64,000 nucleotides of DNA from Myxococcales bacterium (GCA_030681895.1 JAUXRI010000117.1:1-64000), one strand, 5' to 3'; counted from the stretch's first letter, positions 27,701 to 39,813 are shown. Notes: a model not told the origin generated them from the sequence alone. A program made the numbers and translations.

Positions 27701-28720
27701 GTCCTGGTCGAAGACGACGAACGAGAAGGAGCCGACGGGAAGGCTCCACGACAGGCCTCCCGGAACGTTGGGCGTCACCACGCTGCCCATGGCGTCGAAC
27801 GCCAGCACCGCCGGCGTGAAGGTGCCGCCCGCAGCCGCGCCCGTGACGAGGGTGACGCGGCTGGCCTCGGTGAGCGTGACGCTCGACAGCACGCTGCCAC
27901 GTGAGCCGAAGGCGACGACGACCGGCGCGCCAGGCAGCGGCGACGCCGTGCTGGCCGTCACCGCGGGCAACGACAGCGACTCGGTCGACGCGTCGTCGAA
28001 GGTGAGCGTGAGGGTGGTGGGCGCGCTCGTCGAGGCGTTGGGCGCGATGACGCCGAAGAGGTCGAGCACGTTGGGCGCGACGACGCGGGCCGTGCGGATG
28101 ACGGCGCCCTGGCCGTTGATGCGGGCGCCATCGAGCGCGCCGCCGGGGCCGGTGCTGAACTGCTTGCCGTTCGACAACTCGAGCCGCGCGAGGAAGGTGC
28201 CGCCCTGCGCGAGCGCGCCCGAGAGGACCGACAGCCTGGAGCCGGGGATGAGGGTGAGCCCGCCGGTGAGCGTCAGCACCTCGGCGCCGGTGGTGACGAC
28301 GACATCACGTGCGCCCGTCATGGCGCTCGAGGCGACCGAGAGGTCGAGGCGCAGCGCGGTCGGGTTCAGCGTCTGCACGGCATTGACCGTGACGTCGGCG
28401 CCAGCGGTCGCCGTCGTCGTCGACGCGAAGTGGGTGCCCACGCCGAGCACGAGCACGGTGGTGCGACGGCCCACGGCGAGCGAGTCGGGGAAGGCGGCCT
28501 GCAGCACCGGCGTCACCGGGCCTTCGGGCCCCTGCGGGCCGGCGTCACCGGCCGGGCCCTGCGCCCCGTTCATGCCGTTCATGCCCATCGCGCCCATCGA
28601 GCCGGGCTCGCCCATCGCACCCCTCGGGCCTGCTTCGCCCTGCGGCCCCGTCATGCCTGCGGGCCCCGGACAGCCAAGCAACACCAACACGACACAAATC
28701 GTAGCGACGATGTGACGCAT
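24725..28720 (-). CDS. Giant lipoprotein with collagen-like segment and PPC-like repeats
   Basis: A 1331-residue lipoprotein (lipobox LLGC, Cys17). Residues 19-68 are Gly-X-Y triplets. An IPT/TIG-like region (about 70-160) and beta-rich sequence follow. From about residue 358 to 1100 there are six repeats of roughly 125 residues, each opening N-x-x-C-x-x-A-x-x-L-x-x-G-T-P, then a Cys, a YYSVTVP-type strand, VDSC-x-x-T-T-C and RNxxxxPRxxxVAV; these resemble PPC (pre-peptidase C-terminal) domains. The last 220 residues contain [10 protein letters not shown] and APFWDDMNG, like nidogen-type domains. The start is preceded by AAAGGGGA about six bases away. A surface adhesin is inferred. Confidence 0.8.
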   Translation of the reverse strand: MRHIVATICVVLVLLGCPGPAGMTGPQGEAGPRGAMGEPGSMGAMGMNGMNGAQGPAGDAGPQGPEGPVTPVLQAAFPDSLAVGRRTTVLVLGVGTHFASTTTATAGADVTVNAVQTLNPTALRLDLSVASSAMTGARDVVVTTGAEVLTLTGGLTLIPGSRLSVLSGALAQGGTFLARLELSNGKQFSTGPGGALDGARINGQGAVIRTARVVAPNVLDLFGVIAPNASTSAPTTLTLTFDDASTESLSLPAVTASTASPLPGAPVVVAFGSRGSVLSSVTLTEASRVTLVTGAAAGGTFTPAVLAFDAMGSVVTPNVPGGLSWSLPVGSFSFVVFDQDRVNRAGSVSLGSTAVRLVPNATCAGATVLPLGVTLNESLVAGGAGPGVCPVRFELARYYSVTVPANSVVTVTGSFDAIVAVDSCAATTCAASTLESAVQLRNGGMAPRSFIVAAGSTDPAFTSMSLSATAAPLVPNDTCAGAAMTAIGTPITGESLAAGGAPLAVCRSVVSSETRARYYGFSIPAASTLQLDVAGSTSDMVLNAVNSCTATTCEHPSNGTFGTNERLHVRNDGTTPRSVVVSVGTGGTGAAPTFSLSSTLIAQAPNALCAGATAVTLGTPVIGESTGAGGAAPVACGLTQPAALARYYSVAVPAQTLATLTVTGAPLSTDLALAVVDSCSSTSCQVTDANSFGNEVVRLSNPGAMPRTYLVAVVDTGGLGGTFSLGSSSQPLPANSTCATAATLTPGTPLTNQPILGGGPPSAVCNSGAPATTSSVWYSLTIPTLSSVQVTVQTPGFNPSVSMLDGCSATMCAGTFASASGPNETFVLQNTSSTTTRSVLLAVNDESGVGATFTLSATATPIAANATCSLATVLAVGTPVTGESISTGGAPQPACLPMTPAQALARHYSVTVPASTVVTAQVAGVGFDPTVTVVDTCAATTCTTSGAVPGNETVLLRNDTTMPRTFQLGVVDLSGLGGTFTITTTATAIASCSGATALAVGTPLTNQSIAAGVAAPTACLPSSTGPTVFYSLSVPAGEGRTVRVNSTGAPFNPSLRVLDSCTATTCAGSSDVAGSIETVAVANTGMMAQTFIIAVGSPMGTTAGTFSILVTRPAYLVTRPPTACVDLSMAADVPFTVGTGAPAVYGDDMAIPSTALPFTFTSFGQAITHASYTTNGLMTLSVGVGANAPTNSYGAAIPSAATPNNFFAPFWDDMNGNAGSMSHLRMLTTGMAPNRRYIVQWGNVGPYATGMMGNLGPERVTFQLQLVETSNVIEFHHCSAASNGGIGGFETGATGFVGIEDATASDQSIGLGANTPGVISTTQAYRFTPQP
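28517..28666 (-). repeat. Collagen-like Gly-X-Y coding repeat
   Basis: Sixteen and two-thirds uninterrupted Gly-X-Y triplets directly after the lipidated Cys, rich in GPA, GPQ, GEA, GAM and GMN. Bacterial collagen-like segments can trimerise, which would present the downstream repeats as a three-stranded stalk. Confidence 0.85.
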
Positions 28721-29039
28721 CGAATTCCCCTTTGGTTGTGTAGACGAGACGCGCTCCACCCCCGCGCGCGGGGCGACGATGGGCGTCGCGTCGCCTGAAG
28801 TCGAGCGGAGTCTGTGGTGACGACGCGCTCGGCTCCCATGCACGAGCCACTCGCCGGGGCCGGAACCGACACGAGCCCCGCGGTGCGCCCTGCCTCTCTG
28901 GCGTGCGTCGGTGCTCGGGTCGCGACGTGTTCGAGCAACGGCCGTCGGTTGAGAACGCCCGAAGAGAAGCTGACGAGTGTTACTCGCGCGGACTGCCTTG
29001 CACGTCTTCGAGGGACTGGGAGATGAAGACTGCCCCCGA
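28721..29039. promoter_or_regulatory. Divergent intergenic region, 319 bases
   Basis: Separates the giant lipoprotein gene (minus) from the PAS-kinase pair (plus) and must hold both promoters. Visible items are an AAAGGGGA ribosome site for the lipoprotein at about 28726-28734 and a perfect 14-base GC palindrome, CCCCGCGCGCGGGG, at 28760-28773 in its presumed leader. No gene, RNA family or clear sigma-70 promoter was recognised. Confidence 0.4.
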
Positions 29040-30385
29040 ATGAGCCGCCCACTCGTCTCGTATCAAGAAGCGTTCGACGCTGCGCCCGTCGGCATGCTCG
29101 TCGTCGATTCGTCCGGGCACATCGTCGACGTCAACCGGCAGCTCGAGAGCCTGTTCGGGTACTCGCGGCTCCAGTTGATTGGGCAGCCCGTCGAGGCGCT
29201 CGTCGACGGCGAGGCCGACGCGCACCGGCACCGCCGCGAGGCGTACCTGACGAGCCCCGAGGAGCGCCCCATGGGCGCAGGCCGCGACCTCTTCGGCCGC
29301 CATCGTGACGGCCACCGCATTCCCGTCGAGATTGGCCTCACGCCGCTGAAGACCGACGCAGACACCTTCGTGCTGGCGTCGGTCGTCGACCTCACCGAGC
29401 GCCGGCGCGCCGACGAGCAGTTCCGGCTCGCCATCGAGGCCGCGCCCAACGGCATGATGCTGGTCGACCAACGCGGCGACATCGTGCTCGTCAACGCGCA
29501 GATCGAGCACATCTTCGGCTACTCCCGCGTCGAGCTCGTCGGCCAGAGCGTCGACCGGCTGCTCCCCGAGCGGTACCGCGCTGGCCACGGCGCGAGCCGC
29601 GCCTCGTTCTTCGCGACGCCCGTCGCCCGCCCCATGGGCCTCGGCCGCGAGCTCTACGGCGTGCGAAAGGACGGCAGAGAGGTGCCAGTCGAGATTGGGC
29701 TGTCGCCGCTGCAGACGCCGTCGGGGCAGCTCGTGTTGAGCTCCATCGTCGACATCACCGACCGCAAACAGGCCCGCGAGGCGCTCGAGGCGTCACTGCA
29801 CGAGAAAGAGGTGCTGCTCAAGGAGCTGCACCACCGGGCCAAGAACAACCTGCAGCTCATCGCGAGCCTGCTCGACCTCGCCTCGTCGTCGCCGTCGGCC
29901 GACGTGTTGTCAGAGGCGCGCGACCGCATTCACAGCATCAGCCTCGTGCACGAGAAGCTGTATCAGTCTGGCACCTTCGCGCGCATCGACTTCGACGACT
30001 ACCTGCGCACCCTGGGCGCCCACGTCTCGCAGGGCTGGAGCCGTGACGGCGTCACCATCGACGTGAAGACCGACGCCTTCACGCTGCCGCTCGACGCCGC
30101 CATTCCGTGCGGCCTCATCGTCAACGAGCTGCTCGTCAACGCGTTCAAGCACGCCTTCCCCGATGGGCGCCGCGGCGTCATCACCGTGCACGCGCACCGC
30201 GAGGGCGCACGCATCACCCTTGGCGTCGCCGATGACGGCGTCGGCCTGCCGGCGGGGCCGTTCCGCAAACCGGGGCACATCGGCTTCGACGTGGTGCACG
30301 CGCTCGCGCGGCAGCTGCGCGGCGAGCTGACGTTTGGGCGAGAGAACGGAACCGACGTCACCCTGTCCTTCGAGGAGCCAAGACC

Positions 30386-30389
<4 letters not shown>
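29040..30389 (+). CDS. PAS-PAS sensor histidine kinase (HisKA_2 type)
   Basis: A 449-residue soluble kinase. Two PAS domains (about 8-125 and 130-250) share the wording AxVGMLVVD...G.IVxVNxQ.E..FGYSR and [12 protein letters not shown], so they are a duplication. The dimerisation/phosphoacceptor segment [21 protein letters not shown] carries the HH pair typical of HisKA_2 kinases. The HATPase part shows [13 protein letters not shown] and [11 protein letters not shown] 29040 is preferred because PAS1 starts there. The stop overlaps the start of the next gene (ATGA), a receiver-kinase hybrid, which is the obvious phosphotransfer partner. No membrane segment is present, so the signal is cytoplasmic. 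Confidence 0.87.
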
Positions 30390-32152
<1,763 letters not shown>

Positions 32153-32169
32153 GCGCTGCTTCGTCGTCA

Positions 32170-34263
32170 TCACGTGGCGTCGCACGAGTTGCCGATTCCG
32201 TCTCCGTCGTCGTCCCGCTGGCTCTGGTTCCACGTGGTGGGGCAATTGTCGGCGCCGTCGCACACCCCATCCCAATCGCTGTCGGTACCCGGCCCGGCGC
32301 ACCAATCGCACGCCCAGCACTCGCCAAGGCCATCACCGTCGGCGTCGGTCTGCTGCGGGTTGTAACAGCCACCGCAGGTGTCGCGGTCGTCGCAGACGCC
32401 GTCGCCGTCCTGGTCGCCGGGCGCGCACGAGGTCGGACACTCGCCGTGCGTGCCACCACAGCCATCGGCTCCGCACGTACTGGAGTTCGGCACGCAGCAG
32501 GTCTGGTTCGCGAGGCACACCGAGCCGCTCGTGCACGCGCAGGTGCCGCCGCAGCCGTTGGTGCCGCAGGAACCCGGCGCGCACGACGGCGTGCACCCGC
32601 ACGGCCCGTGAGAGCCGCCGCAGCCATCGGGTCCGCAGGGTTCGTCGTTGGGCATGCAGCAGGTGAGGTTGGTGAGGCAGACCGCTCCGCTCGCGCACCC
32701 GCAGCTACCGCCGCAGCCGTCACTGCCACAGGTGTTGGGCGCGCAAGTCGACGTGCAGCCTGAGCCTGAGGCAGAGATGACGATGACGTTGGTGCCCGAG
32801 AGCACCGACGTCAGGGTGACGTAGAGGACATTCCGCGCGTCATCGAGTGACGACTCGGCCGCGACCGTCACTCCGTTGACCGTCACCGTCGCAGTGGTGC
32901 CAGTGAAGTTGCGCACGACGATGACGGGCCGCGCGTACGTCACGCCGGCGGTGTCGAAGCGCAGCCGCGCGGTGTTCGACGCCGCCCGCACCTCCCACGT
33001 GCGGTAGACGTGGTTGAAGCCGGCCGGCGCGTAGACGTGCGGCGTCGCGTTGCCGCTGCCTTCGGGACCGGTGGTGACGAGCGTGCCCGTCAGCGCCTGC
33101 ACCGTGATGGCTCCGCTGTGAATCGCCTCGGTCTCGCGGAGCAGGTTCGTCGCGCCGTGGTCGCTGAACCGTCCGATGTGCATCGCGAGCGAGTAGTTGA
33201 TGAAGCCAGGCGTCGAGCCGGAGCCACCGTAGAGCGCGCCGTGCTGGGTGCCCCACGTGAGGCGCTTCGAGCCGTACGCGTCGAAGAAGTTCATCTGGTA
33301 CGAGTACTCGAGCCCGCCGAGGTCCGGGTACACCGGCAGCCGCGAGCCCTGCGCGTCGGCGCCTCCCGCGAACCCTTCACCGGCGGCCTTCTGTTCGTAC
33401 GTCTCGGTCTGCACGTACGCCGCTTCGGCGTCGCCTCGGCCCGAGGCTGGCGTCACCCACTGCCAGATGAAGGGCACGGTGTTGGTGCCGCCGTAGGTCC
33501 AGCTGGCCATGTCATTCGTGGTGAACGTCTTGAAGTCTCCGAAGCTCTGGCCATCGGGCCCGTCGGTTCCGCCGGCCCAGTCCGAGGTGCCGTTCCACGG
33601 AGCCGCCGTCACCAGCGAGTACGGCGCGAGCGTATTGTTGCGGAAGGCGGTGGCGTCGGTCGAAAAGCCCGGCGTCGCGTCGATGGTGATGGCGTAGATG
33701 ACGGCGTCGAGGCCGTCGGCGAAGAACCAGTCGGTCGTCACCTTCACCGACTTGCGCGCGACGCCCGGCTTGAGCAGCGTCGTGTACTGCCGGTAGGCGA
33801 CGCGAAAGAGCAGGTGGTGCGGGCCCTGGAAGACGGGCTGCTGGGTGAAGTCGAAGCCGTCACGTTTGCTGGTCGTCGCCGAGAACCCCGAGCCGAAGAC
33901 GGGGTGGCTGCCGCCGTACTGCGACCAGTGCATGTGCATCACGTTGGTGCCCCACCCCTGCGCGTTCGACTCGTTGATGCCGGCCGGGTTCTCGTCCGCG
34001 ATGATGCGCGAGGCGAAGAGGTCGGGCTGCCAGGTGAGCCGCGTGACGTAGCCCTTGATGGAGGGCACCTTCGCGTTCGGGTACTCGCGGGCGAAGAAGA
34101 ACTCGCGATCGAGCCCCTTCGAGTCCTTCCACGTCACGCGGTCGACGGTGGTGAAGCCGTTCACGCCCGGGGCCGCGGGCTCGAAGGTGACGGCGAGGGC
34201 CGGTGACGCCGCGAGCAGCATGGAGACGACGAGGACAGACGCTCGGTGAGCGGGACAGGTCAT
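32170..34263 (-). CDS. Secreted protein with Cys-rich and thrombospondin type 3-like repeats
   Basis: A 697-residue exported protein with signal peptide ending ALA (about residue 21). Residues 22-480 form a large unrecognised domain (aromatic-rich, beta). Three Cys-rich units then repeat C-x-P-x-x-CGxDGCGGxxGxC (for example CAPNTCGSDGCGGSCGCASG). The C-terminus is Ca-binding, Asp-rich: DQDGDGVCDDRDTC, DADGDGLGEC, DSDWDGVCDGADNCP and DDDGDGIGNSC, the thrombospondin type 3 pattern. There is no lipobox. It converges with the hybrid kinase gene 18 bases away. Function is unknown; a secreted or surface Ca-dependent binding protein is likely. Confidence 0.78.
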   Translation of the reverse strand: MTCPAHRASVLVVSMLLAASPALAVTFEPAAPGVNGFTTVDRVTWKDSKGLDREFFFAREYPNAKVPSIKGYVTRLTWQPDLFASRIIADENPAGINESNAQGWGTNVMHMHWSQYGGSHPVFGSGFSATTSKRDGFDFTQQPVFQGPHHLLFRVAYRQYTTLLKPGVARKSVKVTTDWFFADGLDAVIYAITIDATPGFSTDATAFRNNTLAPYSLVTAAPWNGTSDWAGGTDGPDGQSFGDFKTFTTNDMASWTYGGTNTVPFIWQWVTPASGRGDAEAAYVQTETYEQKAAGEGFAGGADAQGSRLPVYPDLGGLEYSYQMNFFDAYGSKRLTWGTQHGALYGGSGSTPGFINYSLAMHIGRFSDHGATNLLRETEAIHSGAITVQALTGTLVTTGPEGSGNATPHVYAPAGFNHVYRTWEVRAASNTARLRFDTAGVTYARPVIVVRNFTGTTATVTVNGVTVAAESSLDDARNVLYVTLTSVLSGTNVIVISASGSGCTSTCAPNTCGSDGCGGSCGCASGAVCLTNLTCCMPNDEPCGPDGCGGSHGPCGCTPSCAPGSCGTNGCGGTCACTSGSVCLANQTCCVPNSSTCGADGCGGTHGECPTSCAPGDQDGDGVCDDRDTCGGCYNPQQTDADGDGLGECWACDWCAGPGTDSDWDGVCDGADNCPTTWNQSQRDDDGDGIGNSCDAT

Positions 34264-34499
34264 GGGTCTCCGAAACGGTCGCTCGACCGCTCGTGACAGC
34301 GGAGCAAGCGCAGTGCCGCGAACGAACGCCGCACCTGTGCCTGTTTGCCGAGGCTTTCGAGCCAGCCCACTCCACCGAAGTGACGTGCTCCCCGCTCGAA
34401 GCGAACGCCCGCGCGGAGCGCTCGTCACGCGTGTCTGAGGCAGGCGGATGAAGAACGGTGCGGACTCAGCGACACCATCGAGCCCTGCTGTCCCACACC

Positions 34500-36947
34500 T
34501 CAGTCGCGAGGTTGCGAGGCAGAGCGCCCCTGGCCGACACCCGAAGCGGTGATGCGCCTGTCCGACCGACGCCGGTGAGCCGCCTGCAGCAACGCCAGCA
34601 CGCCGAGGAGCCAGCTGGCGCCTCCGACAGGGGTCGAGCAGCCGCACGAGGCCGATTCAAAGAGGAGCCGTGGCTGCACCGGGACAGGCTCGAGCGTGCC
34701 CGCATCAGGAACGCCGGCGTCCACCTCGAGAACGCTCGCGTCCGGGACGCCCGAAACGTCAGGGCCCGCATCGGAGCCGCCTCCATCGGGAACGCCGCCA
34801 TCAGACAGGCCAGCATCCACGCCTCCGTCGTCGCCCCCATCAAACCTGGGTGGAGGCACCGTCTGCCGGCGCGTGAACAGCACCCGCGCGTTCACCGTCA
34901 CCGTGTCGCGGTCAGGGTCGAAGTTCTCCCAGGCCACCCCGAGGTCGCCGTCCACCGAGTGCGCGAGCGCGACGTTGTGCGGCGCTGCGAGCTCCGAGAG
35001 CTGGAAGCCGATCTGCGTACCTCCGTCGTGGGGAATCAGTTTGCCCATGACGCCGGTGCGCTCTGCCCACACCAAGAACACGCCGTCAGGCACGCTCGTC
35101 ACCAGCGGCTCTTCGGTCGCAGGGTGGGGAGCGTCGTAGAGCGGAGTCGCGAGCAGCGTGGTCGCGTCGAGCGCTGACACCATCACCCGGCCGCCCTTTC
35201 TCCAGGCCACGACGATGTCGCCCTTCGTCGGCCGCTCGGCGAAGCACAACGAGCTCTGGAGCTCGACGTCGAGGGAGGTGAAGGCGCCCTGCCTCACGAC
35301 GGCCGGCGTGCTGTCGTCGACCCTGAGCAGGTTGACCACCTGCTGCGAGCTCGGCGCTCCCAGGTAGAACGTGTTCCCGAGGAGCGCGGCGCACCGCAAC
35401 GCCGGTTGCGCGAGCAGCAGCCCGGACGGCGCGCCGTTCACCCACACCTCGTTGGTCGTGGTGCCCCACTGCAGCAGCTGCACCCTCCCCTGACGGGCCC
35501 GCTGGAGCGCTGGGGTGCCGAGCGGAACGCGCGCTCCGACGAGCACGACGGGCCGGGTCAGCTGCACCGGCTCGACCCCTGAGCCAGACGTGCGGCCGAT
35601 GCGGCTCAGCACCGAGAGCCCGCCGTCGGGGTCGACGAGGAGCCTCGGCTCCGTTCCCGCCACCCCCTGTGACGACAGCCTCGCTGGCCCGCTCGAAAGC
35701 GTCGCGTCGAGGCCGACCAGCGCCGCCGTCATGCGCGTCTCCGTCGCCGACTCGCTCTCGTCCCACACCAGCAGAAAGGCATTGTCGCTCGCCGACCACG
35801 CGATGGACGGGGAGCGCTGTGGTGCGGCGATGGTCGCCGCCGGCACCGTCGTCAGCCCGATGCGCGGCGGAAGCAGCGTGGCCGACTGGATGATTCGAGC
35901 CCGCAGCGGGTGCTCGAGCGCCACCACGTTCGTGCTCCCGCGCGACAGCATTCGCACTGAGGCATCTTCCGGCCACGCGACCGGCTGCTCGCCGTTCTGC
36001 CATTGCCCGCTCGGCCCTGCTTGACCCTCGGGTTGAAAGACCGAGAAGCGGAACGCCCCCAGTGCCGTCGACGCCACCGGCACCGAAGGGTCGGCCTGGG
36101 TCGTGGTGACGCTCCCCAGCCAGAGGGGCCCGGAGCGCTCGGAGTGCGTCCACGTGCCGGCGTCATTCTGCAGCACGACCATCAGGTTCTGCGCGTTGAC
36201 GACCTCGACCCGCTCCCAGGAACCGCCTGCCCTGACCAGCAGCGGCGACGACGCCACCCCGATGGAGGACACGTTTGCGACCTGCACGACGCCCGTGGCC
36301 GCGTCGATCCACGCGAGGGCGAAGCCGTTGTCATCGGCGCCGAGGGAGAAGTCGCGAACGGGAGTTGCGACGAGCACGGTGGGCGGCGACGAAGAGCCAG
36401 GCGTGAAGGCGCGCAGCCCGAGCCCGTTCGGCGCGACCCACCCCACGAGAAACGTGCCACCGCTGGTGGCCAACCGGGTTGGCCCGGGGCGAACGCCGAC
36501 GCTCATGTTCACCGAGATGCTGGTGGCCGCCAGGCTGATGTTCGCCGACATCACGGAGGTCTTCCCCTCCAGGGTCAAACCTCCGTCGGTGGCGATGCGC
36601 GTCCACACCAGCGCCGCCCCGGTTGGAGAGCTCGTGAACATCGGGTCGGCCACGTCGCTACCAGGTGTGGGCGAGAGCACGAGCAGGCCCGCGTCGGTGT
36701 CGAAGGCGTCGAGGCCACGATTGAAGCGCGCGGCATAGAGGCTCGAGGGGCTGTTGGGCCTGAACGCGTCACGCCGACGGTCTGCCCAGGTGACGACATC
36801 GACAGCGCCCGCCGTGCGAATCCACGGGCGGCCGACCGGCTCGACCTCGACCGACGACCGCGGCGCCAGCGCGATGGGTGGCGCGGCCAGTGGGGGCGCC
36901 GGCGTCAGCTGGCCCACGCAGAGGGAGATGAGCAGGAGGGTCGGCAC
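34500..36947 (-). CDS. MYXO-CTERM-like surface protein
   Basis: An 815-residue exported protein. The signal peptide is MPTLLLISLCVGQLTPA. The body is beta-rich, without recognised domains, and is followed by a DAG/DGG-rich linker (about 700-760). The C-terminus has the MYXO-CTERM tripartite signal: CGCSTPVGG, a hydrophobic helix ASWLLGVLALLQA and HRRRSDRR. That signal marks Myxococcota surface proteins for processing and anchoring. Unusually, about 17 residues follow the Arg cluster before the stop, suggesting loss of the original stop or a recent frame change. It lies 236 bases upstream of the Cys-rich secreted protein gene on the same strand. Confidence 0.78.
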   Translation of the reverse strand: MPTLLLISLCVGQLTPAPPLAAPPIALAPRSSVEVEPVGRPWIRTAGAVDVVTWADRRRDAFRPNSPSSLYAARFNRGLDAFDTDAGLLVLSPTPGSDVADPMFTSSPTGAALVWTRIATDGGLTLEGKTSVMSANISLAATSISVNMSVGVRPGPTRLATSGGTFLVGWVAPNGLGLRAFTPGSSSPPTVLVATPVRDFSLGADDNGFALAWIDAATGVVQVANVSSIGVASSPLLVRAGGSWERVEVVNAQNLMVVLQNDAGTWTHSERSGPLWLGSVTTTQADPSVPVASTALGAFRFSVFQPEGQAGPSGQWQNGEQPVAWPEDASVRMLSRGSTNVVALEHPLRARIIQSATLLPPRIGLTTVPAATIAAPQRSPSIAWSASDNAFLLVWDESESATETRMTAALVGLDATLSSGPARLSSQGVAGTEPRLLVDPDGGLSVLSRIGRTSGSGVEPVQLTRPVVLVGARVPLGTPALQRARQGRVQLLQWGTTTNEVWVNGAPSGLLLAQPALRCAALLGNTFYLGAPSSQQVVNLLRVDDSTPAVVRQGAFTSLDVELQSSLCFAERPTKGDIVVAWRKGGRVMVSALDATTLLATPLYDAPHPATEEPLVTSVPDGVFLVWAERTGVMGKLIPHDGGTQIGFQLSELAAPHNVALAHSVDGDLGVAWENFDPDRDTVTVNARVLFTRRQTVPPPRFDGGDDGGVDAGLSDGGVPDGGGSDAGPDVSGVPDASVLEVDAGVPDAGTLEPVPVQPRLLFESASCGCSTPVGGASWLLGVLALLQAAHRRRSDRRITASGVGQGRSASQPRD

Positions 36948-37056
36948 GGGGCCGACGAGTGTGCTTCAAATCGGCGACGTCAGCCACGCGCGGCCGAGCC
37001 TGCTCGCGACGTGAAGCGCGCGACATCGGAGACAGTGATGGCACACTGGCCCGCAG

Positions 37057-38145
37057 GTGATTCGGGGCTCCGCACTCCTGCTGCTGCTCCTCGCGCGCCT
37101 CGCCGAAGCGCAAGCTGACGTCAGCGTGGTGCCCGTCGTGGCCCCCGCGTACACCCCGGAACTCGGCTTCCTCATCGCCGCCGGTGGCGTGATGACGTGG
37201 AACGGCGACGTTCGCACCCCGACGCTCCCCCGCTCGACGCTCACCCTCACCGCGGGCGCCTCGACCGTCGGCGCCGTGTTGCTGCAGAGCCGGCTCAACG
37301 CCTTCGTCCTGAACGACGCGGTGCGCTTCACGACGCTCGTCGACGTTCGTGACCAACCCGACCACTACTTCGGGGTTGGCCTTCGCAACGGGCTGACGCG
37401 GCCACTCGGTGCCGAGACGACGGCGCTGCGGCGCACGTGGTGGACGGCGGAGCCCACCGTCTTCCGGCAGCTCACCGGCCCGCTCTACCTCGGCGCGGCG
37501 ATGCAGCTCTCGGGCACGCTCGTGCGCGAACACAGTGACGGCGTGGCGGGCGACGTCGCGTTTCAACGGCACGGCGCGGCCGTCATCAACACCGGTGTCG
37601 GGCTCACGCTGCAGCTCGACACCCGCGACGTGCCCATCAACGCGTGGCGCGGCGTCTTGCTGTCGGGCACCTTCATGGGCTTCGGCCGCGCGCTCGGCGC
37701 CAACACCGAGTGGTACGCGGTGACGCTCGACTACCGGCAGTACGTGCAGCTCGGCTGGCCGGGCAGCACGCTCGCATGGCAGGTGAAGTACCGCGCCGCG
37801 TTCGGTGACGTGCCGTGGAGCGAGCTCTCTCAGGTGGGCACGCCCTTCGACCTGCGCGCGTACCGGTGGGGGCAATATCGCGAGCGCACCGGGCTCACGG
37901 CGCTCGTCGAGTACCGCGCGATGCTGCCGTTTCCGTCGACGTCGCTCTGGTCTCACCTCGGCGCAGCGGCGTGGGTCGGCGTCGGAGCGCTCTCCTCCAC
38001 GGCGCTGCCCGACTTCACCTCGGTCTTGCCGAGCCTCGGCGTCGGCCTGCGTGTCGAGCTGATCCGCCGGGTGACGGTGCGCCTCGACTTCGGCTTCGGC
38101 CGCGAGTCGCGCGCCGTGTATTTCAATTTCCTCGAGGCGTTCTGA
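37057..38145 (+). CDS. Omp85/BamA-like outer-membrane barrel without POTRA domains
   Basis: A 362-residue exported protein starting at GTG 37057, with signal MIRGSALLLLLLARLAEAQA. Strongly alternating strands fill the whole mature chain, and PFDLRAYRWGQYRERTGL (about 265-282) resembles the VRGF/LRGY loop of Omp85 barrels ('bacterial surface antigen' domain). The end FNFLEAF terminates with Phe, as for many barrels. No POTRA repeats fit in the short N-terminus, so it is probably a stand-alone barrel and not an essential assembly machine. It ends nine bases before the convergent transporter gene. Confidence 0.74.
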   Translation: MIRGSALLLLLLARLAEAQADVSVVPVVAPAYTPELGFLIAAGGVMTWNGDVRTPTLPRSTLTLTAGASTVGAVLLQSRLNAFVLNDAVRFTTLVDVRDQPDHYFGVGLRNGLTRPLGAETTALRRTWWTAEPTVFRQLTGPLYLGAAMQLSGTLVREHSDGVAGDVAFQRHGAAVINTGVGLTLQLDTRDVPINAWRGVLLSGTFMGFGRALGANTEWYAVTLDYRQYVQLGWPGSTLAWQVKYRAAFGDVPWSELSQVGTPFDLRAYRWGQYRERTGLTALVEYRAMLPFPSTSLWSHLGAAAWVGVGALSSTALPDFTSVLPSLGVGLRVELIRRVTVRLDFGFGRESRAVYFNFLEAF

Positions 38146-38154
38146 CTCGAACCT

Positions 38155-39729
38155 TCAGAAGAACCGCACCAGCACCTGCGCGAGCAGAATCTTCACCACC
38201 GTCGCGATGGGAAAGACGGTCGCGTAGCCCTTCGCCGGTGCGTCGGACGAGGTGCGCGCGCTCGCCCAGGCCAGGACGGCCGGCTGGGTGTGGATGCCGG
38301 CCACCGCGCCGAACGCCTCGCTCGTCGAGAGCTTGAGCCACCGGCGGGCCAGCAGCAGCGCAGGCCCCGCCGACGCGAGCGTCACCATCGCGCCGAGGAG
38401 CACGAGGGGCAGTGGGTTCCCCTCCGTCATCGTCTTCCCGAGGCTCGCGCCCGAGCGGGTACCGACGACCGCCAGGAAGAGCACGATGCCGAGCTGTCGC
38501 AGCGTCACCGACGCGGGGAACGGCAACACCCACACCAGCGGCCCCGTGCGGCCCAGGCGCCCCAGCACGAGCCCGACGAGCAGCGGCCCACCGGCGAGGC
38601 CGAGCTTCAGGGGCCCGACGGGGGTCGGAATCGGGACGAGGCCAAGCGCGAGGCCGAGCGCGATGCCCAGGCCGAAGCTCAAGACGTCGATTTCAGCGAG
38701 CGCGCGGTACGAGTCACCGAAGAAGCGCGACAGCTCGTCGAAGCGCGCACGGGGCGCGAGCACCCGAACGCGGTCTCCGAGCTCGAGCGTGGTGTCGCGG
38801 TCGGCCAGCAGGTCGACGTCTCCGCGCCGCACGCGCGTCACGATGGCGCCGAAGCGCTCCGGCAGCGCCAGCACCGAGAGCGGCTTGCCGATGACATCAG
38901 GGCGCGAGACGAAGATGCGCCGGAAGTCGAGCAGCGCGCGGTCATCGGCGAGGTCGTCGTCGACGCGTTGCCCCAGCACCGCGAGGCTCTCGGCGACTGC
39001 TTCAGCTCTGCCGACGACCGTCACGAGGTCCCCGGGCTCGAGCCGCGTCGCGTCGTCCACCACCGCTTCGACGTCGCCTCGGCGGTAGCGGCCAAACCCG
39101 ATGCGGCCCTTCAGGCGCTCACGGAGCTCGTCGGCGCGGCCAGCCTGCGTGGTGAGGCGAATGGTGCGGCTCACCAGGGTGAGTTCCTTCGCCGCTTGCG
39201 CGGGCTCGCTGCGCGACCTGCGCCACAAGACGAGCAGCGGCAGCAGCACGCCCAGCGGGTACGCGACGGAGTAGCCGATGACGGGGCTGCTGGCGTCGCC
39301 ACCGCTCGCGCGCAACACATCGACGGCTGCCGCGAGCGCCGGGGTATTCGTGAGCCCACCCGCGAAGAGCCCGACGCCGACCGACGATGGAAGACCCAGC
39401 ACCCGCGCACCGACGACGCTGACCACCGCAGAGAACGAGATGACGAGCACGGTGAGCGCGCTCGCTCTGAGCCCTCGCCCCCTGAGCGCCTCGACGAAGG
39501 CAGGCCCGCTCGCGAGGCCCACGGCGTAGACGAAGAGACAGAGGCCGAAGAGCCCGAGCTCCTCTGGCACCACGAGCCGGGGGTCGAGCGCCGACGCCGT
39601 GAGCCCGGCGAACAAGACGGCCGCTGGTCCGAGGGAGAAGCCGCCGACCTCGATGCGCCCGAGCAGCCAGCCCGCCGCCGTCACGACGAAGAGCAGCAAC
39701 AGCGGCTGGTGGTGCAGCACGTCGAGCAT
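38155..39729 (-). CDS. AspT/YidE-type membrane exchanger with TrkA-C domains
   Basis: A 524-residue polytopic protein of the aspartate:alanine exchanger (AAEx) family. About five or six membrane segments (1-190) and a second set (355-524) show internal similarity, with GLTNTPALAAA in the first half and AVAGIHTQPAVLAWA in the second as the paired duplication motifs. Two TrkA-C regulatory domains occupy about 200-350 (for example LEPGDLVTVVGRAEAV and LELGDRVRVLAPRARF). Such proteins exchange amino acids or dicarboxylates, though the substrate cannot be read from sequence. It stands alone. Confidence 0.85.
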   Translation of the reverse strand: MLDVLHHQPLLLLFVVTAAGWLLGRIEVGGFSLGPAAVLFAGLTASALDPRLVVPEELGLFGLCLFVYAVGLASGPAFVEALRGRGLRASALTVLVISFSAVVSVVGARVLGLPSSVGVGLFAGGLTNTPALAAAVDVLRASGGDASSPVIGYSVAYPLGVLLPLLVLWRRSRSEPAQAAKELTLVSRTIRLTTQAGRADELRERLKGRIGFGRYRRGDVEAVVDDATRLEPGDLVTVVGRAEAVAESLAVLGQRVDDDLADDRALLDFRRIFVSRPDVIGKPLSVLALPERFGAIVTRVRRGDVDLLADRDTTLELGDRVRVLAPRARFDELSRFFGDSYRALAEIDVLSFGLGIALGLALGLVPIPTPVGPLKLGLAGGPLLVGLVLGRLGRTGPLVWVLPFPASVTLRQLGIVLFLAVVGTRSGASLGKTMTEGNPLPLVLLGAMVTLASAGPALLLARRWLKLSTSEAFGAVAGIHTQPAVLAWASARTSSDAPAKGYATVFPIATVVKILLAQVLVRFF

Positions 39730-39813
39730 CGAGCGCCTTCGTCAGCTCAGGGTCGCGAGCCAGCGTCGCTGAACGCAGGAAAGGAACAAGGCAGGAAACC
39801 GCTGAGAGCGCCG

